The notes under the pieces were generated by a model. The model saw nothing but the letters and a program-made list of their open reading frames with translations, was not told where the DNA came from and did no database searches. From assembly GCA_030066775.1 (NCBI GenBank), contig JASJAY010000074.1, forward strand, positions 1-61,031: DNA of 61,031 bases, written 5' to 3'. A program made the position numbers and the translations under genes. Shown one piece after another: positions 50,686-58,991 of the stretch (positions are counted from its first letter, which is position 1; each line of letters opens with the position of its first letter). This DNA comes from Planctomycetota bacterium. GTDB taxonomy: Bacteria > Planctomycetota > PLA2 > JAEUHO01.

Positions 50686-52593
50686 ATGGACAACCTCCTT
50701 CTGCCCATCGTGATTCCCGGAGCCGTCGGGCTCCTGGTGCTCTTCCTGCCGGCCCGGATGCGCGCCTTGCATCTGCTGCTGGGGATCGGCGGTGCGCTCG
50801 CCACCTTTGGTGCGGGCGCCTTGCTGATCGACACGCGCGGCGCCGTGTCCTGGCCCTGGATGGACCTGGGCGGCCTGCAGCTCGACTTCGCCCTCAAGAT
50901 GGATGCGTTCTCCAGCTGGGCCGTGGCCTTCACGGGCCTCATGGCGGTCTTGACCGCCGCCTACGGCGCGGGCTGGTTCCGCGGCAAGGGCGGCGCGCCG
51001 GGGCGGTACTACGCCTGGCTGCTGCTGGCGACCGCGGGCGCCTGCGGCGTGCTGCTGGCCGACAACCTGCTCCTGCTCGTGCTCTTCTGGGAGCTCGTGA
51101 CGCTGATGCTCTTCCTGCTCGCGGCCACCGGTCGTGAGGAGGGCGCCCCCGGCGCCGCGAAGGCCTTCGGCGTGCTCGGCCTGGGTGACATGGCGCTGTT
51201 GGTCGGCGTCGTGCTCATCGGCCTCGACCGCACGTGGTCGATCTCGGAGCTCGCGGCCTCGCCGCTCATCGCAGACCAGGCGAGCTACGTGCTCATGTAC
51301 GTGCTGCTGCTCGTCGCGGCGATGGCCAAGGCGGGCGCGATGCCGCTGCACTCGTGGATCCCCACGATGGCCACCGGCACGCATGCGTCCGTGATGGCGT
51401 TCCTGCCCGGTGCCGTGGACAAGATCCTCGGCATCTACCTGCTCGCGCGCATCAGCCTCGACTGGTTCGTGCCGGGCGACGGGTTGCGTCTCGCCGTCAT
51501 GACGATCGGTGCCCTCACGATCCTGGGCGCGGTCTTCATGGCGATGATCCAGCACGACCTGCGTCGGCTGCTCTCGTTCCACGCGGTCAGCCAGGTCGGC
51601 TACATGCTGCTCGGCATCGGCACCGGCACGATCATCGGTGTCGTCGGCGGGTTGTTCCACATGCTGAACAACGCCATCTACAAGGCGTGCCTGTTCCTGG
51701 GCGCCGGCTCGATCGAACGCGAGACGGGCACGATGGACCTCGGCCGTCTCGGGGGTCTCGTGCGGGTGATGCCGCTGACCTTCGGCGCCATGTTCGTGGC
51801 GGCGCTTGCCATCTCCGGCATTCCGCCGCTGAACGGCTTCGCGTCCAAGTGGCTGATCTACGAGGCCTGTGTCGCGGCCGAGATGCCGCTCTTCCTGATC
51901 GCGGCGCTCTTTGGCTCGGCGCTCACGCTCGCGTCGTTCGTCAAGGTGCTCCATTCCGTCTTCTGGGGCCCCAAGCCCACAGAGATGGATGGCGTTCGTG
52001 AGGGCGGCGGCGGCATCGGCATGCCGCTGGCGATGGTCACGCTCGCGGGCCTCTGCATCCTGCTCGGTGTCTTCGCGGCCTGGCCACTCGACAACTACAT
52101 CGGGCCTGCGGTCGGTCTGGAAGCGGGCGGTGCCGTGACCGGCGCCGCAACGCTCGAGGGCAACCCCGCGGCCTGGAGCGACGTGGACGGGACCGAGCCG
52201 GTCGATCGTCCGTATCCGCTCGGCACGCTCGAGCCGCTGCTGCTCACCGGACTCCTCGCAGTGGGGGTGCTCGTGCTGCTGCTCCTGGCCCACGCGGGCC
52301 AGATGCGCATGCGGCGCGTGCGGCCCGTCTTCGTCGGCGGCCAGCCGTTCGACCGGGACGAGAACCGGTTCCCGGGGACGGAGTTCTACCGGACGGTCCA
52401 GGACCTGCCGGCGGTCGGCCCGGCGCTGCGCCTCGGCGCGAGCGGGCAGCTCGATCCCTATGAAGCGGCACAACGTGCCGGCACCCCCGCGGTGCGGGTG
52501 CTCCGGCGCCTGCACTCCGGGCTCGTCCGTGACTACCTGTTCTGGTGCCTGCTCGGCATCGCCGTCGTCATCGCAGTCTTGATCGGGAGCTGA
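50686..52593 (+). CDS. NuoL/HycC/MrpA-N-like antiporter subunit
   Basis: A 635-residue membrane protein with about 15 helices of the complex-I antiporter family. Typical segments are LFWELVTLMLFLLAATG, AKAGAMPLHSWIPTMATGTHASVMAFLPGAVDK, HDLRRLLSFHAVSQVGYMLLGIG and PPLNGFASKWLI, with the key Lys and Glu residues. It lies directly before the MrpA C-terminal-domain gene, so the two look like a split MrpA. Its last ~95 residues (FPGTEFYRTVQDLP and a final helix) resemble the HycC/MbhI lateral extension that ties antiporters to the hydrogenase. It probably moves H+ or Na+. Confidence 0.92.
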   Translation: MDNLLLPIVIPGAVGLLVLFLPARMRALHLLLGIGGALATFGAGALLIDTRGAVSWPWMDLGGLQLDFALKMDAFSSWAVAFTGLMAVLTAAYGAGWFRGKGGAPGRYYAWLLLATAGACGVLLADNLLLLVLFWELVTLMLFLLAATGREEGAPGAAKAFGVLGLGDMALLVGVVLIGLDRTWSISELAASPLIADQASYVLMYVLLLVAAMAKAGAMPLHSWIPTMATGTHASVMAFLPGAVDKILGIYLLARISLDWFVPGDGLRLAVMTIGALTILGAVFMAMIQHDLRRLLSFHAVSQVGYMLLGIGTGTIIGVVGGLFHMLNNAIYKACLFLGAGSIERETGTMDLGRLGGLVRVMPLTFGAMFVAALAISGIPPLNGFASKWLIYEACVAAEMPLFLIAALFGSALTLASFVKVLHSVFWGPKPTEMDGVREGGGGIGMPLAMVTLAGLCILLGVFAAWPLDNYIGPAVGLEAGGAVTGAATLEGNPAAWSDVDGTEPVDRPYPLGTLEPLLLTGLLAVGVLVLLLLAHAGQMRMRRVRPVFVGGQPFDRDENRFPGTEFYRTVQDLPAVGPALRLGASGQLDPYEAAQRAGTPAVRVLRRLHSGLVRDYLFWCLLGIAVVIAVLIGS

Positions 52594-52595
52594 CC

Positions 52596-53132
52596 ATGGA
52601 TCCTGTGCTCATCGGGCTGACGGTCTTCGTGATCCTCGGATCGCTGGCCGCCCTCGAGATGAAGTCGCTCTTGAGCGCCGTCATCGCCATCGGGGTCGTC
52701 GGTCTCGGTCTCTCGATCGTCTTCCTGCTTCTCGGCGCGCCGGACATCGCCATCACACAAGTGGTGGTGGAGGTGATCGTCGTCACGGTTCTCATTCGCG
52801 CAGCGGCTCGCGTACCGGAGGAAACCCCGACGCTACGTGCGAGCCGCGCCCGTACCTTCGCCGGCGCGGGCGTTGCATTGATCGCCGTCGGCCTTCTGGC
52901 CGCGGCGTTCCAGACCTTACCCGCCTTTGGTTCGCAACGTTTCGCGCCGGCACTCTGGTACCTGGAGAACGCGCCGGATCTCACGGGCGCCACGAACGTC
53001 GTGACGGCCATCCTGCTCGACTTCCGGGCGTACGACACGCTCGGCGAGGCGACCGTCATCCTCACGGCCGTGGTCGGCGCGCTCGCGGTGCTGCGCCGTC
53101 CGGAGCGCCCCAAGGAGGGCTCCCATGTCTGA
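52596..53132 (+). CDS. mbhD/E: MbhD-MbhE fusion (MrpA C-terminal domain)
   Basis: A 178-residue membrane protein equal to the MrpA C-terminal region. The first half has the DUF4040/MbhD segment LLLGAPDIAITQVVVEVIVVTVLIRAA, the second half the MbhE segment TAILLDFRAYDTLGEATVILTA. In Thermococcales these are two genes; in Mrp antiporters both are part of MrpA. Here they are joined but separate from the NuoL-like gene 2 nt upstream. GGGAGC precedes the ATG. It overlaps the MrpB-like gene by 8 nt. Confidence 0.9.
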   Translation: MDPVLIGLTVFVILGSLAALEMKSLLSAVIAIGVVGLGLSIVFLLLGAPDIAITQVVVEVIVVTVLIRAAARVPEETPTLRASRARTFAGAGVALIAVGLLAAAFQTLPAFGSQRFAPALWYLENAPDLTGATNVVTAILLDFRAYDTLGEATVILTAVVGALAVLRRPERPKEGSHV

Positions 53133-53583
53133 TCCGCAGGGCATGAGCATCGTCGTGCGCGTGGTGACGCGCTGGCTCTTCGGTCTGATCCTCATCTTCG
53201 GCCTGGCCGTGGCGCTCTTCGGCCACGTGACCCCCGGCGGCGGCTTCGCCGGGGGCACGATCGTGGCTTGCGCCTTCGTCCTCGCGATCCTGGCCTTCGG
53301 TGGATCGCGGGGTCCGGGCGCTGCGTTCGCGCGCTGGGCCTCCTCCCTCGATGCCACCGGCGCACTCTCCTTCCTGGTGCTGGCGATCCTCGGCTACACG
53401 GCCGGCTCGTTCCTGCACCAGTGGGCGGCGCGCGGTGAGCTCTTCACGCTCGGCAGCACGCCGAGCATCGTCCTCCTCAACCTGGCCATCCTGCTGAAGG
53501 TCGGCGCGGGCCTCTTCGCCGGCTTCATCGCCGTCGCGGTCTTCGAAGGCGCGGCGGGCTCCGAGAAGGGAGCAGACGCATGA
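53125..53583 (+). CDS. mbhF: MrpB/MbhF-like antiporter subunit
   Basis: A 152-residue membrane protein with four helices and the MnhB-family motif FGHVTPGGGFAGGTIVACAFVLAILAFG, followed by LLNLAILLKVGAGLFAGF near the C terminus. MrpB is essential for the Na+/H+ antiport module, although its exact task is not settled. It overlaps the upstream gene by 8 nt and the MrpC-like gene by 4 nt (ATGA). Confidence 0.93.
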   Translation: MSDPQGMSIVVRVVTRWLFGLILIFGLAVALFGHVTPGGGFAGGTIVACAFVLAILAFGGSRGPGAAFARWASSLDATGALSFLVLAILGYTAGSFLHQWAARGELFTLGSTPSIVLLNLAILLKVGAGLFAGFIAVAVFEGAAGSEKGADA

Positions 53584-53930
53584 TGATGTACGCGCTGGCC
53601 GCCGTGCTCCTGGGCGTCGGCCTCTACGGCCTCCTGGTCAAGCGCCACCTGCTCAAGAAGGTGCTGGGGCTGCTCATCGTCGAGCACGCCGTCAACCTCT
53701 TCCTGATCCAGCTTGGCTACATCGATGGGGGGATCGCACCCATCCGCACCGCGGGCGAGGAGGCGGCCGCCTTCGTCGGCAACGCCGTCGACCCGCTCCC
53801 GCAGGTCCTGGTGCTCACCTCGATCGTCATCGGTCTGGGCCTCGCCATGCTCATGGTGGCGCTCACGCTTCGCATCTACCAACGCTACGGCTCGCTCGAC
53901 GCTGATCGCATGAGCGAGCTCAAGGGATAG
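53580..53930 (+). CDS. mbhG: MrpC/MbhG-like (NuoK-like) subunit
   Basis: A 116-residue three-helix membrane protein of the NuoK/MrpC/MbhG family: GLYGLLVKRHLLKKVLGLLIVEHAVNLFLI holds the conserved glutamate, and PLPQVLVLTSIVIGLGLAMLMVAL is the third helix. NuoK-like subunits form part of the ion path beside the NuoL/MrpA and MrpD proteins. Three consecutive ATG codons start the gene, overlapping the MrpB-like stop; the first is used here. Confidence 0.93.
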   Translation: MMMYALAAVLLGVGLYGLLVKRHLLKKVLGLLIVEHAVNLFLIQLGYIDGGIAPIRTAGEEAAAFVGNAVDPLPQVLVLTSIVIGLGLAMLMVALTLRIYQRYGSLDADRMSELKG

Positions 53931-53939
53931 GGCCGCACC

Positions 53940-55490
53940 ATGGTCGACATCATCCCGCTCTTCGTGCTCATTCCGTTGGGCGCCGCCTTCGTGTGCCTGC
54001 TCGCGAAGAAGAAGCTCCCCGCTGCGGCGCCCACCGTCTCGCTTGCGAGCGCGCTCGCCCTGCTCGCCATGGCGGTGGCCTGCCACGTCGAAGGCGCCAG
54101 CGGCGCGTCGATCGCGGGCGCGTGGAGCCTCGAGCTCCATGGAGGGGTGGCCTTCATCCCGGGCATCGCGCTGGTCCTCGACGGGCTCTCCGCGATCTTC
54201 CTGCTGCTGGTGGCGCTCGTGTCGTCGGTGGTGATCGTCTTCGGCCTCCGCTACATGGACAGCTACGACGGTCGGCCGCTGTACTACGCGCTCCTGAACC
54301 TGCTGATCGCCGGGATGAACGGCGCCGTGCTCGCCGGCGACCTGTTCAACCTGTACGTGTTCATCGAGATCGCCAGCATCGCGTCGTACGCGCTCGTCGC
54401 GTTCGGAACGGGCGGCCACGAGATCGAGGCCGCGTTCAAGTACCTGATGCTCGGTGCGGTGGCCTCGGCCTCGATCCTGATCGGCGTCGGGATCCTGTAC
54501 GCGTCCACCGGCCTGCTCAACATGGCCGACATCGGCGCGATGGTCGCGGCCGGCAACGTCTCGGAAGGCGCGCTGCTCGCTGCGGCAGCCCTCTTCCTCG
54601 GCGGGCTCGGCCTCAAGGCCGCCATGATGCCGTTCCACGCGTGGCTCCCGGATGCGCACCCCAGCGCGCCGGCGCCGATCTCCGCAATGCTGTCCGGCCT
54701 CCTGATCAAGACGCTCGGCATCTACGCGCTCGTGCGCATCCTCTATGTGGTGATCGGCATGGACGGGCCGCTGGGCGGCTCGCTCCAGACGATCCTGCTC
54801 GTGCTCGGCTGCGTGTCGATGCTCGGGGGCGTGCTGCTCGGCCTGGGCCAGACGGACTTCAAGCGGCTGCTCGCATACCACTCGATCAGCCAGATGGGGT
54901 TCGTGCTCGTCGCCCTGGGCGCCAACACCTGGCTCGGCGTGGCCGCCGGCCTGTTCCACGCGGTCAACCACGCGCTCTTCAAGGGCGCGCTCTTCCTGAG
55001 CGCCGGCTCGATCGAACGGATCACGGGCACGCGCGACCTCTCGAAGATGGGGGGGCTCGCCAAGGTCGCGCCCATGACCGCTGTGGGCACCGCGGGTGCG
55101 GCGCTCTCCATCGCGGGCGTCCCGCCCTTCAACGGGTTCTGGTCGAAGCTCCTGATCCTCATCGCGCTGTTCCAGGCGGGCCTGCCCGTCGTGGCCGCAG
55201 CCGCGGCCATCACCGCCGTGCTGACGCTGGTCTGCTTCACGAAGGTGCAGCGCAAGGCGCTGTTCGGGAAGCTCCCCGACCGGCTGGCGACGGCGAAGGA
55301 CGTGCCGCTGTCGATGTCCATGCCGGTGCTTCTCTTGGCGCTCCTGTGCCTGCTCGGCGGCCTCATGTGGCCGCTCGGGCTCGATGACGTGATCGGCGAT
55401 GCGGCGGCTGCCGTGCGCACCGATGCCGAGACCAACGACGCCCCAGCCTCCTACCGGAAGCTGGTGCACGACCTCGGGAGGAAGCCGTGA
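53940..55490 (+). CDS. mbhH: MrpD/MbhH-like antiporter subunit
   Basis: A 516-residue membrane protein with 14 helices of the NuoM/NuoN/MrpD antiporter family. Landmarks are LYVFIEIASIASYALVAFG with the conserved Glu, GGLGLKAAMMPFHAWLPDAHPSAPAPISAMLSG with the Lys, and DFKRLLAYHSISQMGFVL. It is the second antiporter-like subunit of the cluster after the NuoL-like one. It follows the MrpC-like gene by 9 nt and overlaps the MrpE-like start by 4 nt. Confidence 0.95.
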   Translation: MVDIIPLFVLIPLGAAFVCLLAKKKLPAAAPTVSLASALALLAMAVACHVEGASGASIAGAWSLELHGGVAFIPGIALVLDGLSAIFLLLVALVSSVVIVFGLRYMDSYDGRPLYYALLNLLIAGMNGAVLAGDLFNLYVFIEIASIASYALVAFGTGGHEIEAAFKYLMLGAVASASILIGVGILYASTGLLNMADIGAMVAAGNVSEGALLAAAALFLGGLGLKAAMMPFHAWLPDAHPSAPAPISAMLSGLLIKTLGIYALVRILYVVIGMDGPLGGSLQTILLVLGCVSMLGGVLLGLGQTDFKRLLAYHSISQMGFVLVALGANTWLGVAAGLFHAVNHALFKGALFLSAGSIERITGTRDLSKMGGLAKVAPMTAVGTAGAALSIAGVPPFNGFWSKLLILIALFQAGLPVVAAAAAITAVLTLVCFTKVQRKALFGKLPDRLATAKDVPLSMSMPVLLLALLCLLGGLMWPLGLDDVIGDAAAAVRTDAETNDAPASYRKLVHDLGRKP

Positions 55491-55975
55491 ACAAGGTCCT
55501 CTCCGCCTTCGTCTTCAACCTGCTCGTCTGGCTGGCGGTGACGTGGACGTTCGATCCCGTGAGCCTGGCCATCGGCGCCGTGCTCGCCGCGGCAATCGCG
55601 TTCGCGCTGCGCAACGTCGAGCTCGAGGAGGTGCCGCTCCTGCTGATGCCGCATCGGCTGCTCTGGGCGCTCCTCTACATCCCTGTCCTCTTCCTGTACG
55701 TGGTCCGCGCGAACCTCGACGTTGCCTGGCGCGTCTTGCACCCCGCCCTCCCGATCAGACCCGGCATCGTCAAGGCGCGGACCACGCTCAAGAGCCCGGG
55801 CGCGCGCGTGCTGCTCGCCAACTCGATCACGCTCACGCCCGGGACCCTCTCCGTCGACGTGGTCGACGACACGTTCTACGTGCACCGGATCCACGTTCCC
55901 GAGGACGACCCCGACGGCGACATGGAGCGCTCCATGGGGCGCTTCGAGAGCTACCTGCGGAGGATCTTCGAATGA
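55487..55975 (+). CDS. mbhA: MrpE/MbhA-like subunit
   Basis: A 162-residue MnhE-family membrane protein: two or three N-terminal helices (VLSAFVFNLLVWLAVTWTF, LLWALLYIPVLFLYVVRANLDVAWRVL) then a soluble domain with VLLANSITLTPGTLSVDVVDDTFYVHRI, all family signatures. It is a structural part of the Mrp antiporter module. GTG start with GGGAGG upstream, overlapping the MrpD-like stop (GTGA). Confidence 0.94.
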   Translation: MNKVLSAFVFNLLVWLAVTWTFDPVSLAIGAVLAAAIAFALRNVELEEVPLLLMPHRLLWALLYIPVLFLYVVRANLDVAWRVLHPALPIRPGIVKARTTLKSPGARVLLANSITLTPGTLSVDVVDDTFYVHRIHVPEDDPDGDMERSMGRFESYLRRIFE

Positions 55976-56235
55976 GTCCGCTCGACTACCTGCTGCTCGG
56001 TCTCTTCGTCGCCGCCGTGCTCTGCCTCTGGCGTGTCGTCAGCGGGCCGACGCCGGCCGACCGCACCGTGGGCGTGGACATCCTCGGCGTCCTGATGGTC
56101 GGCTTCTGCGCCGTGCTCACGGTCAAGACGGGCAAGGACCTCTACATGATCGTCGGGCTGGCCTGGTCGCTGCTCGCGTTCGTAGGCGCGCTCGCGCTCG
56201 CCAAGCACCTCGAAGGGAAGCGCTACCATGATTGA
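55972..56235 (+). CDS. mbhB: MrpF/MbhB-like subunit
   Basis: An 87-residue three-helix protein of the MnhF family with VVSGPTPADRTVGVDILGVLMVGF (conserved PxxxDRxxxxD) and IVGLAWSLLAFVGALALAKHL. It starts at the ATG that overlaps the stop of the MrpE-like gene; the frame is open far upstream but that part lies in other genes. It overlaps the MrpG-like gene by 8 nt. Confidence 0.93.
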   Translation: MSPLDYLLLGLFVAAVLCLWRVVSGPTPADRTVGVDILGVLMVGFCAVLTVKTGKDLYMIVGLAWSLLAFVGALALAKHLEGKRYHD

Positions 56236-56593
56236 CTTCGGCAATCCGGTTCACCTGATCGCCTTCGTCGTGATGGCGATCGGCCTCTTCTTCGACATCG
56301 TCGGCTGCCTCGGTCTCGTCCGTCTCCCGGACGTCTACAACCGCCTGCAGGCCGGCACGAAGTGCGTCACGCTCGGCACGTTCCTGATCCTGCTCGGCGT
56401 GCTCATCCGCTTCGGCTTCGACGCGATGGGCGTCAAGGCCCTGCTCTGCCTCTGGTTCATCGCCATGACCTCGCCCACGGCGGCCCACGCCATCGCGCGT
56501 GCGGCCCACAAGGCGGGCTTCCCGTTGTGGAAGGGCTCCGTGGTGGACCGCTACGCCGGGTCCAAGGAGGACCCGAAGGGGGTGGCGTCATGA
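56228..56593 (+). CDS. mbhC: MrpG/MbhC-like subunit
   Basis: A 121-residue protein of the MnhG family with three helices and the motif VGCLGLVRLPDVYNRLQAGTKCVTLGTFLILLG plus SPTAAHAIARAAHKAGFPLW. It completes the Mrp order A-B-C-D-E-F-G. It overlaps the MrpF-like gene by 8 nt and the NuoI-like gene by 4 nt (ATGA). Confidence 0.94.
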   Translation: MIDFGNPVHLIAFVVMAIGLFFDIVGCLGLVRLPDVYNRLQAGTKCVTLGTFLILLGVLIRFGFDAMGVKALLCLWFIAMTSPTAAHAIARAAHKAGFPLWKGSVVDRYAGSKEDPKGVAS

Positions 56594-57210
56594 AGTGGTT
56601 CAAGATGCGCGAGCTGGTCGAGGCGGTGACCAGCGTCATCAAGGGACCCTACACCCACAAGTTCCCGGCCGAGCCCACCCCGATCCCCGACTGGATCCGC
56701 GGCAAGCCGGTCTACCACGAGGACGGCTGCATCGGCTGCGGCGCCTGCGCCACGGTCTGCCCCGTCCGCGCCATCGACGTGAAGGAGATCGAGAAGAACG
56801 GCACACCCTACCGGCGTCTCGAGCTGCACTACGACAGCTGCGTGTTCTGCGGCGACTGCGTGCGCCGCTGCGCGACGCAGAAGGGCATCACGCTCTCCGA
56901 CCAGTACGAGCTCTCGGGCTTCGACCGCAGCGAGATGATCGAAGCCGTGGAGAAGGAGTGCATGGAGTGCGAGGTCTGCGGTGAAGCGATCGCGCCGCGC
57001 GACCAGCTGCTCTGGATGTACAAGCGGCTGGGTTCCATGGCCTATGCCAACGTGACCGTGTATCTCGCCGCCCAGGAAGAGCTCGGTCTGCGCGACCGCG
57101 TGCCGCGCGACGACCGACCGCTCGACCGCACCGACACCCAGCGCGTGCTCTGCCCGTCCTGCCGACGCGGCGTCACGCTGCTCGACGAGTGGGGGCCGAT
57201 TCAGCCATGA
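56590..57210 (+). CDS. mbhN: Hydrogenase ferredoxin-like subunit, NuoI/HycF/MbhN-like
   Basis: A 206-residue subunit with two [4Fe-4S] motifs, CIGCGACATVC (47-57) and CVFCGDCVRRC (84-94), in the NuoI/HycF pattern; it brings electrons to the small subunit. The C-terminal half has further cysteines in CMECEVCGE (124-130) and CPSCRRG (188-191), which could form a zinc or rubredoxin-like site. This is longer than NuoI but similar to HycF. Overlaps of 4 nt on both sides tie it to the MrpG-like and protease genes. Confidence 0.93.
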   Translation: MKWFKMRELVEAVTSVIKGPYTHKFPAEPTPIPDWIRGKPVYHEDGCIGCGACATVCPVRAIDVKEIEKNGTPYRRLELHYDSCVFCGDCVRRCATQKGITLSDQYELSGFDRSEMIEAVEKECMECEVCGEAIAPRDQLLWMYKRLGSMAYANVTVYLAAQEELGLRDRVPRDDRPLDRTDTQRVLCPSCRRGVTLLDEWGPIQP

Positions 57211-57710
57211 GCCACGTCCCGTCGCACTTGTGCCACGTCCTCCGACGCCCCTGGCTGCTTGTGGGCATAGGCAACGACATGCGCGGCGACGACGCCTTCG
57301 GCCCACTCCTCGCGCGCCGGCTCCTGGCCGGCGGCCTACCGGCCATCGACGCGGGCATGGCGCCCGAGAACGTGACCGGCCCCGTACGTCGCTCCGACGC
57401 CGAGGTGCTGATCCTGGCCGACGCAACGGATCTGGGCGAGCCGACCGGCACGGTTCGCCTGCTCCGCTCCGAGGACCTGCTCGAGGGGGGGACCTCGACC
57501 CACGACCCGAGCCTGCGCCTCCTGCTCGACTTCCTCACCGCCGAGCGGTCCTTCGACGTCCACGTGCTCGTGGCCCAGGCCGGCTCGCGCGAGCTCGGCG
57601 ATCCCCCGAGCCAGGAGGTGCTCGCCGCGGTCTACCGCCTCGGCGCGGCGTTCGAGGCCGAGACCCTACGCCGCGTCTCGGATGACGATCCGCGGGAGCT
57701 GCTCGCCTGA
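57207..57710 (+). CDS. hycI: Hydrogenase maturation endopeptidase (HycI/HyaD family, M52)
   Basis: A 167-residue nickel-dependent protease that removes the C-terminal tail of the hydrogenase large subunit. The family start LLVGIGNDMRGDDAFGP has the metal-sensing Asp, then DADE-like ADATDLGEPTG and STHDPSLRLLLDFL with the His. The overall wording is closest to HycI. It overlaps the NuoI-like gene by 4 nt and ends the operon. Its presence matches the 42-residue tail after DPCYSCTER in the large subunit. Cytoplasmic. Confidence 0.93.
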   Translation: MSHVPSHLCHVLRRPWLLVGIGNDMRGDDAFGPLLARRLLAGGLPAIDAGMAPENVTGPVRRSDAEVLILADATDLGEPTGTVRLLRSEDLLEGGTSTHDPSLRLLLDFLTAERSFDVHVLVAQAGSRELGDPPSQEVLAAVYRLGAAFEAETLRRVSDDDPRELLA

Positions 57711-57723
57711 CGGCACGCTGCCG
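57711..57723. terminator. Small CGGCA/TGCCG dyad between convergent genes
   Basis: A 5-bp stem with a 3-nt loop fills the 13-nt gap between the protease stop and the convergent lipoprotein gene. It is short, and termination of a 15-kb operon here is uncertain. Confidence 0.3.
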
Positions 57724-58761
57724 CTAGGGAACCCAGACGAACGGCCGACCGCGGGTGCTGAAGGGCAGGCGGTCGATCACCGCACCCGTGAGACCGTCCA
57801 CGATGGCGTTGGTGATGCCGCCGTCGGTCACGATCAGCACGTCGCCGTTGGCCGCGATGCCTTCGCGGATGCCGTCCCCCGGGGGCGCGTAGATCTCGGT
57901 CGAGACGCCCGTCACCTTGTCGACGGCGACGATGCTGCCCTCGTTGCGCGTGTTGAACTCCGTCTCCGCGACGTACACGCGCTGGTCGCCCACGACGAGC
58001 GCGTCGAAGTCGCCGTCCGGCGGCAGGTGCGCCGACAGGTCTGCCGTGTTCACGATGGCGAGCGTCGTCTTGTCGATCTTGTGCAGCTTGCTGTGCGTGC
58101 TGTCGAGCACCCAGACGTGGCCCGGGCCGACGGCGAGACGTCCCGTGCCGAAGAAGTCGCCGCGCGGGCCGGTCGGATCCGCGGGATCCTGGCCGAGCGG
58201 CACCGTCAACTGCACGGTACGCGTCGCCTCGTCGATGCGGGTCAGCTCGAAGCTGCTGTCCGTGAGCGCGTACACGTTCGGACCGTCGACGACGATGTCG
58301 GCGAAGTATCGGCCCCAGCCGTTCACCAGACGCAGATAGCTTGCGCGCCGCGTTATCGGATCGATCGTGACGAGCGCCTTCTCCGTCGTCGCGTCGCCCG
58401 TGATGCCGGCCCAGATGTAGTTCGTGCCGATGGCGATGGCCTCGATGCCCACACCGCCAAGGCGTACGAAGATCTGGGAGTTCGAGCCGTCGCCGTCCGC
58501 GCGGTAGACGCCGCTGGTCGCAGATCCGGCCCACACGGCGTCGCGGTTCACGGCCCAGCTCGACGGACCTTCGGCGAACGCCGTGAGCAGGACGGGACCG
58601 CCCTCGAGCGGATACCCCTCGGCGCCGGTCACCCACAGCGTGCCGGTCAGGCCCGTTGGGGCTGAGGGGAGCGTTGTCGTGGTGGGGCCGCCGCCGCCGC
58701 CACAGGCGGTGAGGAGGATGAGAGCGGCGAGCAGGGCCAGGGTGGGGGCGATGCGGGACAT
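57724..58761 (-). CDS. Beta-propeller lipoprotein with polyglycine tether
   Basis: A 345-residue predicted lipoprotein: lipobox LLTAC then five glycines and Pro/Thr (CGGGGGPTTTT). The rest reads as a six- or seven-bladed YncE/NHL-like propeller, with repeating units such as AVWAGSATSGVYRADGDG, IWAGITGDATTEKALVTIDP, NVYALTDSSFELTRIDEATR, HVWVLDSTHSKLHKIDKTT and RVYVAETEFNTRNEGSIVAVD. GGAG lies about 6 nt before the ATG; the open frame further upstream is not used. Ligand and role are unknown. It is convergent with the hydrogenase operon. Confidence 0.78.
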   Translation of the reverse strand: MSRIAPTLALLAALILLTACGGGGGPTTTTLPSAPTGLTGTLWVTGAEGYPLEGGPVLLTAFAEGPSSWAVNRDAVWAGSATSGVYRADGDGSNSQIFVRLGGVGIEAIAIGTNYIWAGITGDATTEKALVTIDPITRRASYLRLVNGWGRYFADIVVDGPNVYALTDSSFELTRIDEATRTVQLTVPLGQDPADPTGPRGDFFGTGRLAVGPGHVWVLDSTHSKLHKIDKTTLAIVNTADLSAHLPPDGDFDALVVGDQRVYVAETEFNTRNEGSIVAVDKVTGVSTEIYAPPGDGIREGIAANGDVLIVTDGGITNAIVDGLTGAVIDRLPFSTRGRPFVWVP

Positions 58762-58840
58762 GGAAGGCTCCAAGTGGTGTGGGGCAGCGCGGGTGCGCCG
58801 CCGCTCCCTGGGTTCCCAGCCCGGCGCGCTGTAGACAGCC

Positions 58841-58861
58841 CGGTTCCAGAATCGGTTCCAG
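58841..58861. repeat. Direct repeat CGGTTCCAG x2 upstream of a lipoprotein gene
   Basis: CGGTTCCAG occurs at 58841-58849 and 58853-58861, a 12-nt period, about 80 nt upstream of the leftward propeller lipoprotein. It might be a regulator site; the evidence is the repeat alone. The rest of the 230-nt gap shows nothing I can support. Confidence 0.3.
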
Positions 58862-58991
58862 CACGCGGTCATGCGCCGGCGGTGTCCACAGCGGCCCGCG
58901 GCTCGGAACCAGGGAGGGAGAGGAACGCCTTCCTGTCCACCCGGAGCTCCGGATGCCCGCCCGCGCCGACCGCCTGCGAGACGCCCGCCGC

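Noticed and set aside
53394..55469. Long minus-strand open frame of 691 codons opposite the Mrp block
   Set aside because: Composition is extreme in His, Asp, Arg and Glu, as expected from the antisense of GC-rich membrane-protein genes. The opposite-strand frames match known families over their whole length.
47596..57210. Possible NADH dehydrogenase (complex I) operon
   Set aside because: The large subunit has RICGIC and DPCYSC with all four nickel-iron cysteines, Mrp-type subunits replace NuoA/J/N, and a hydrogenase maturation protease and hypA are present. It is a hydrogenase.
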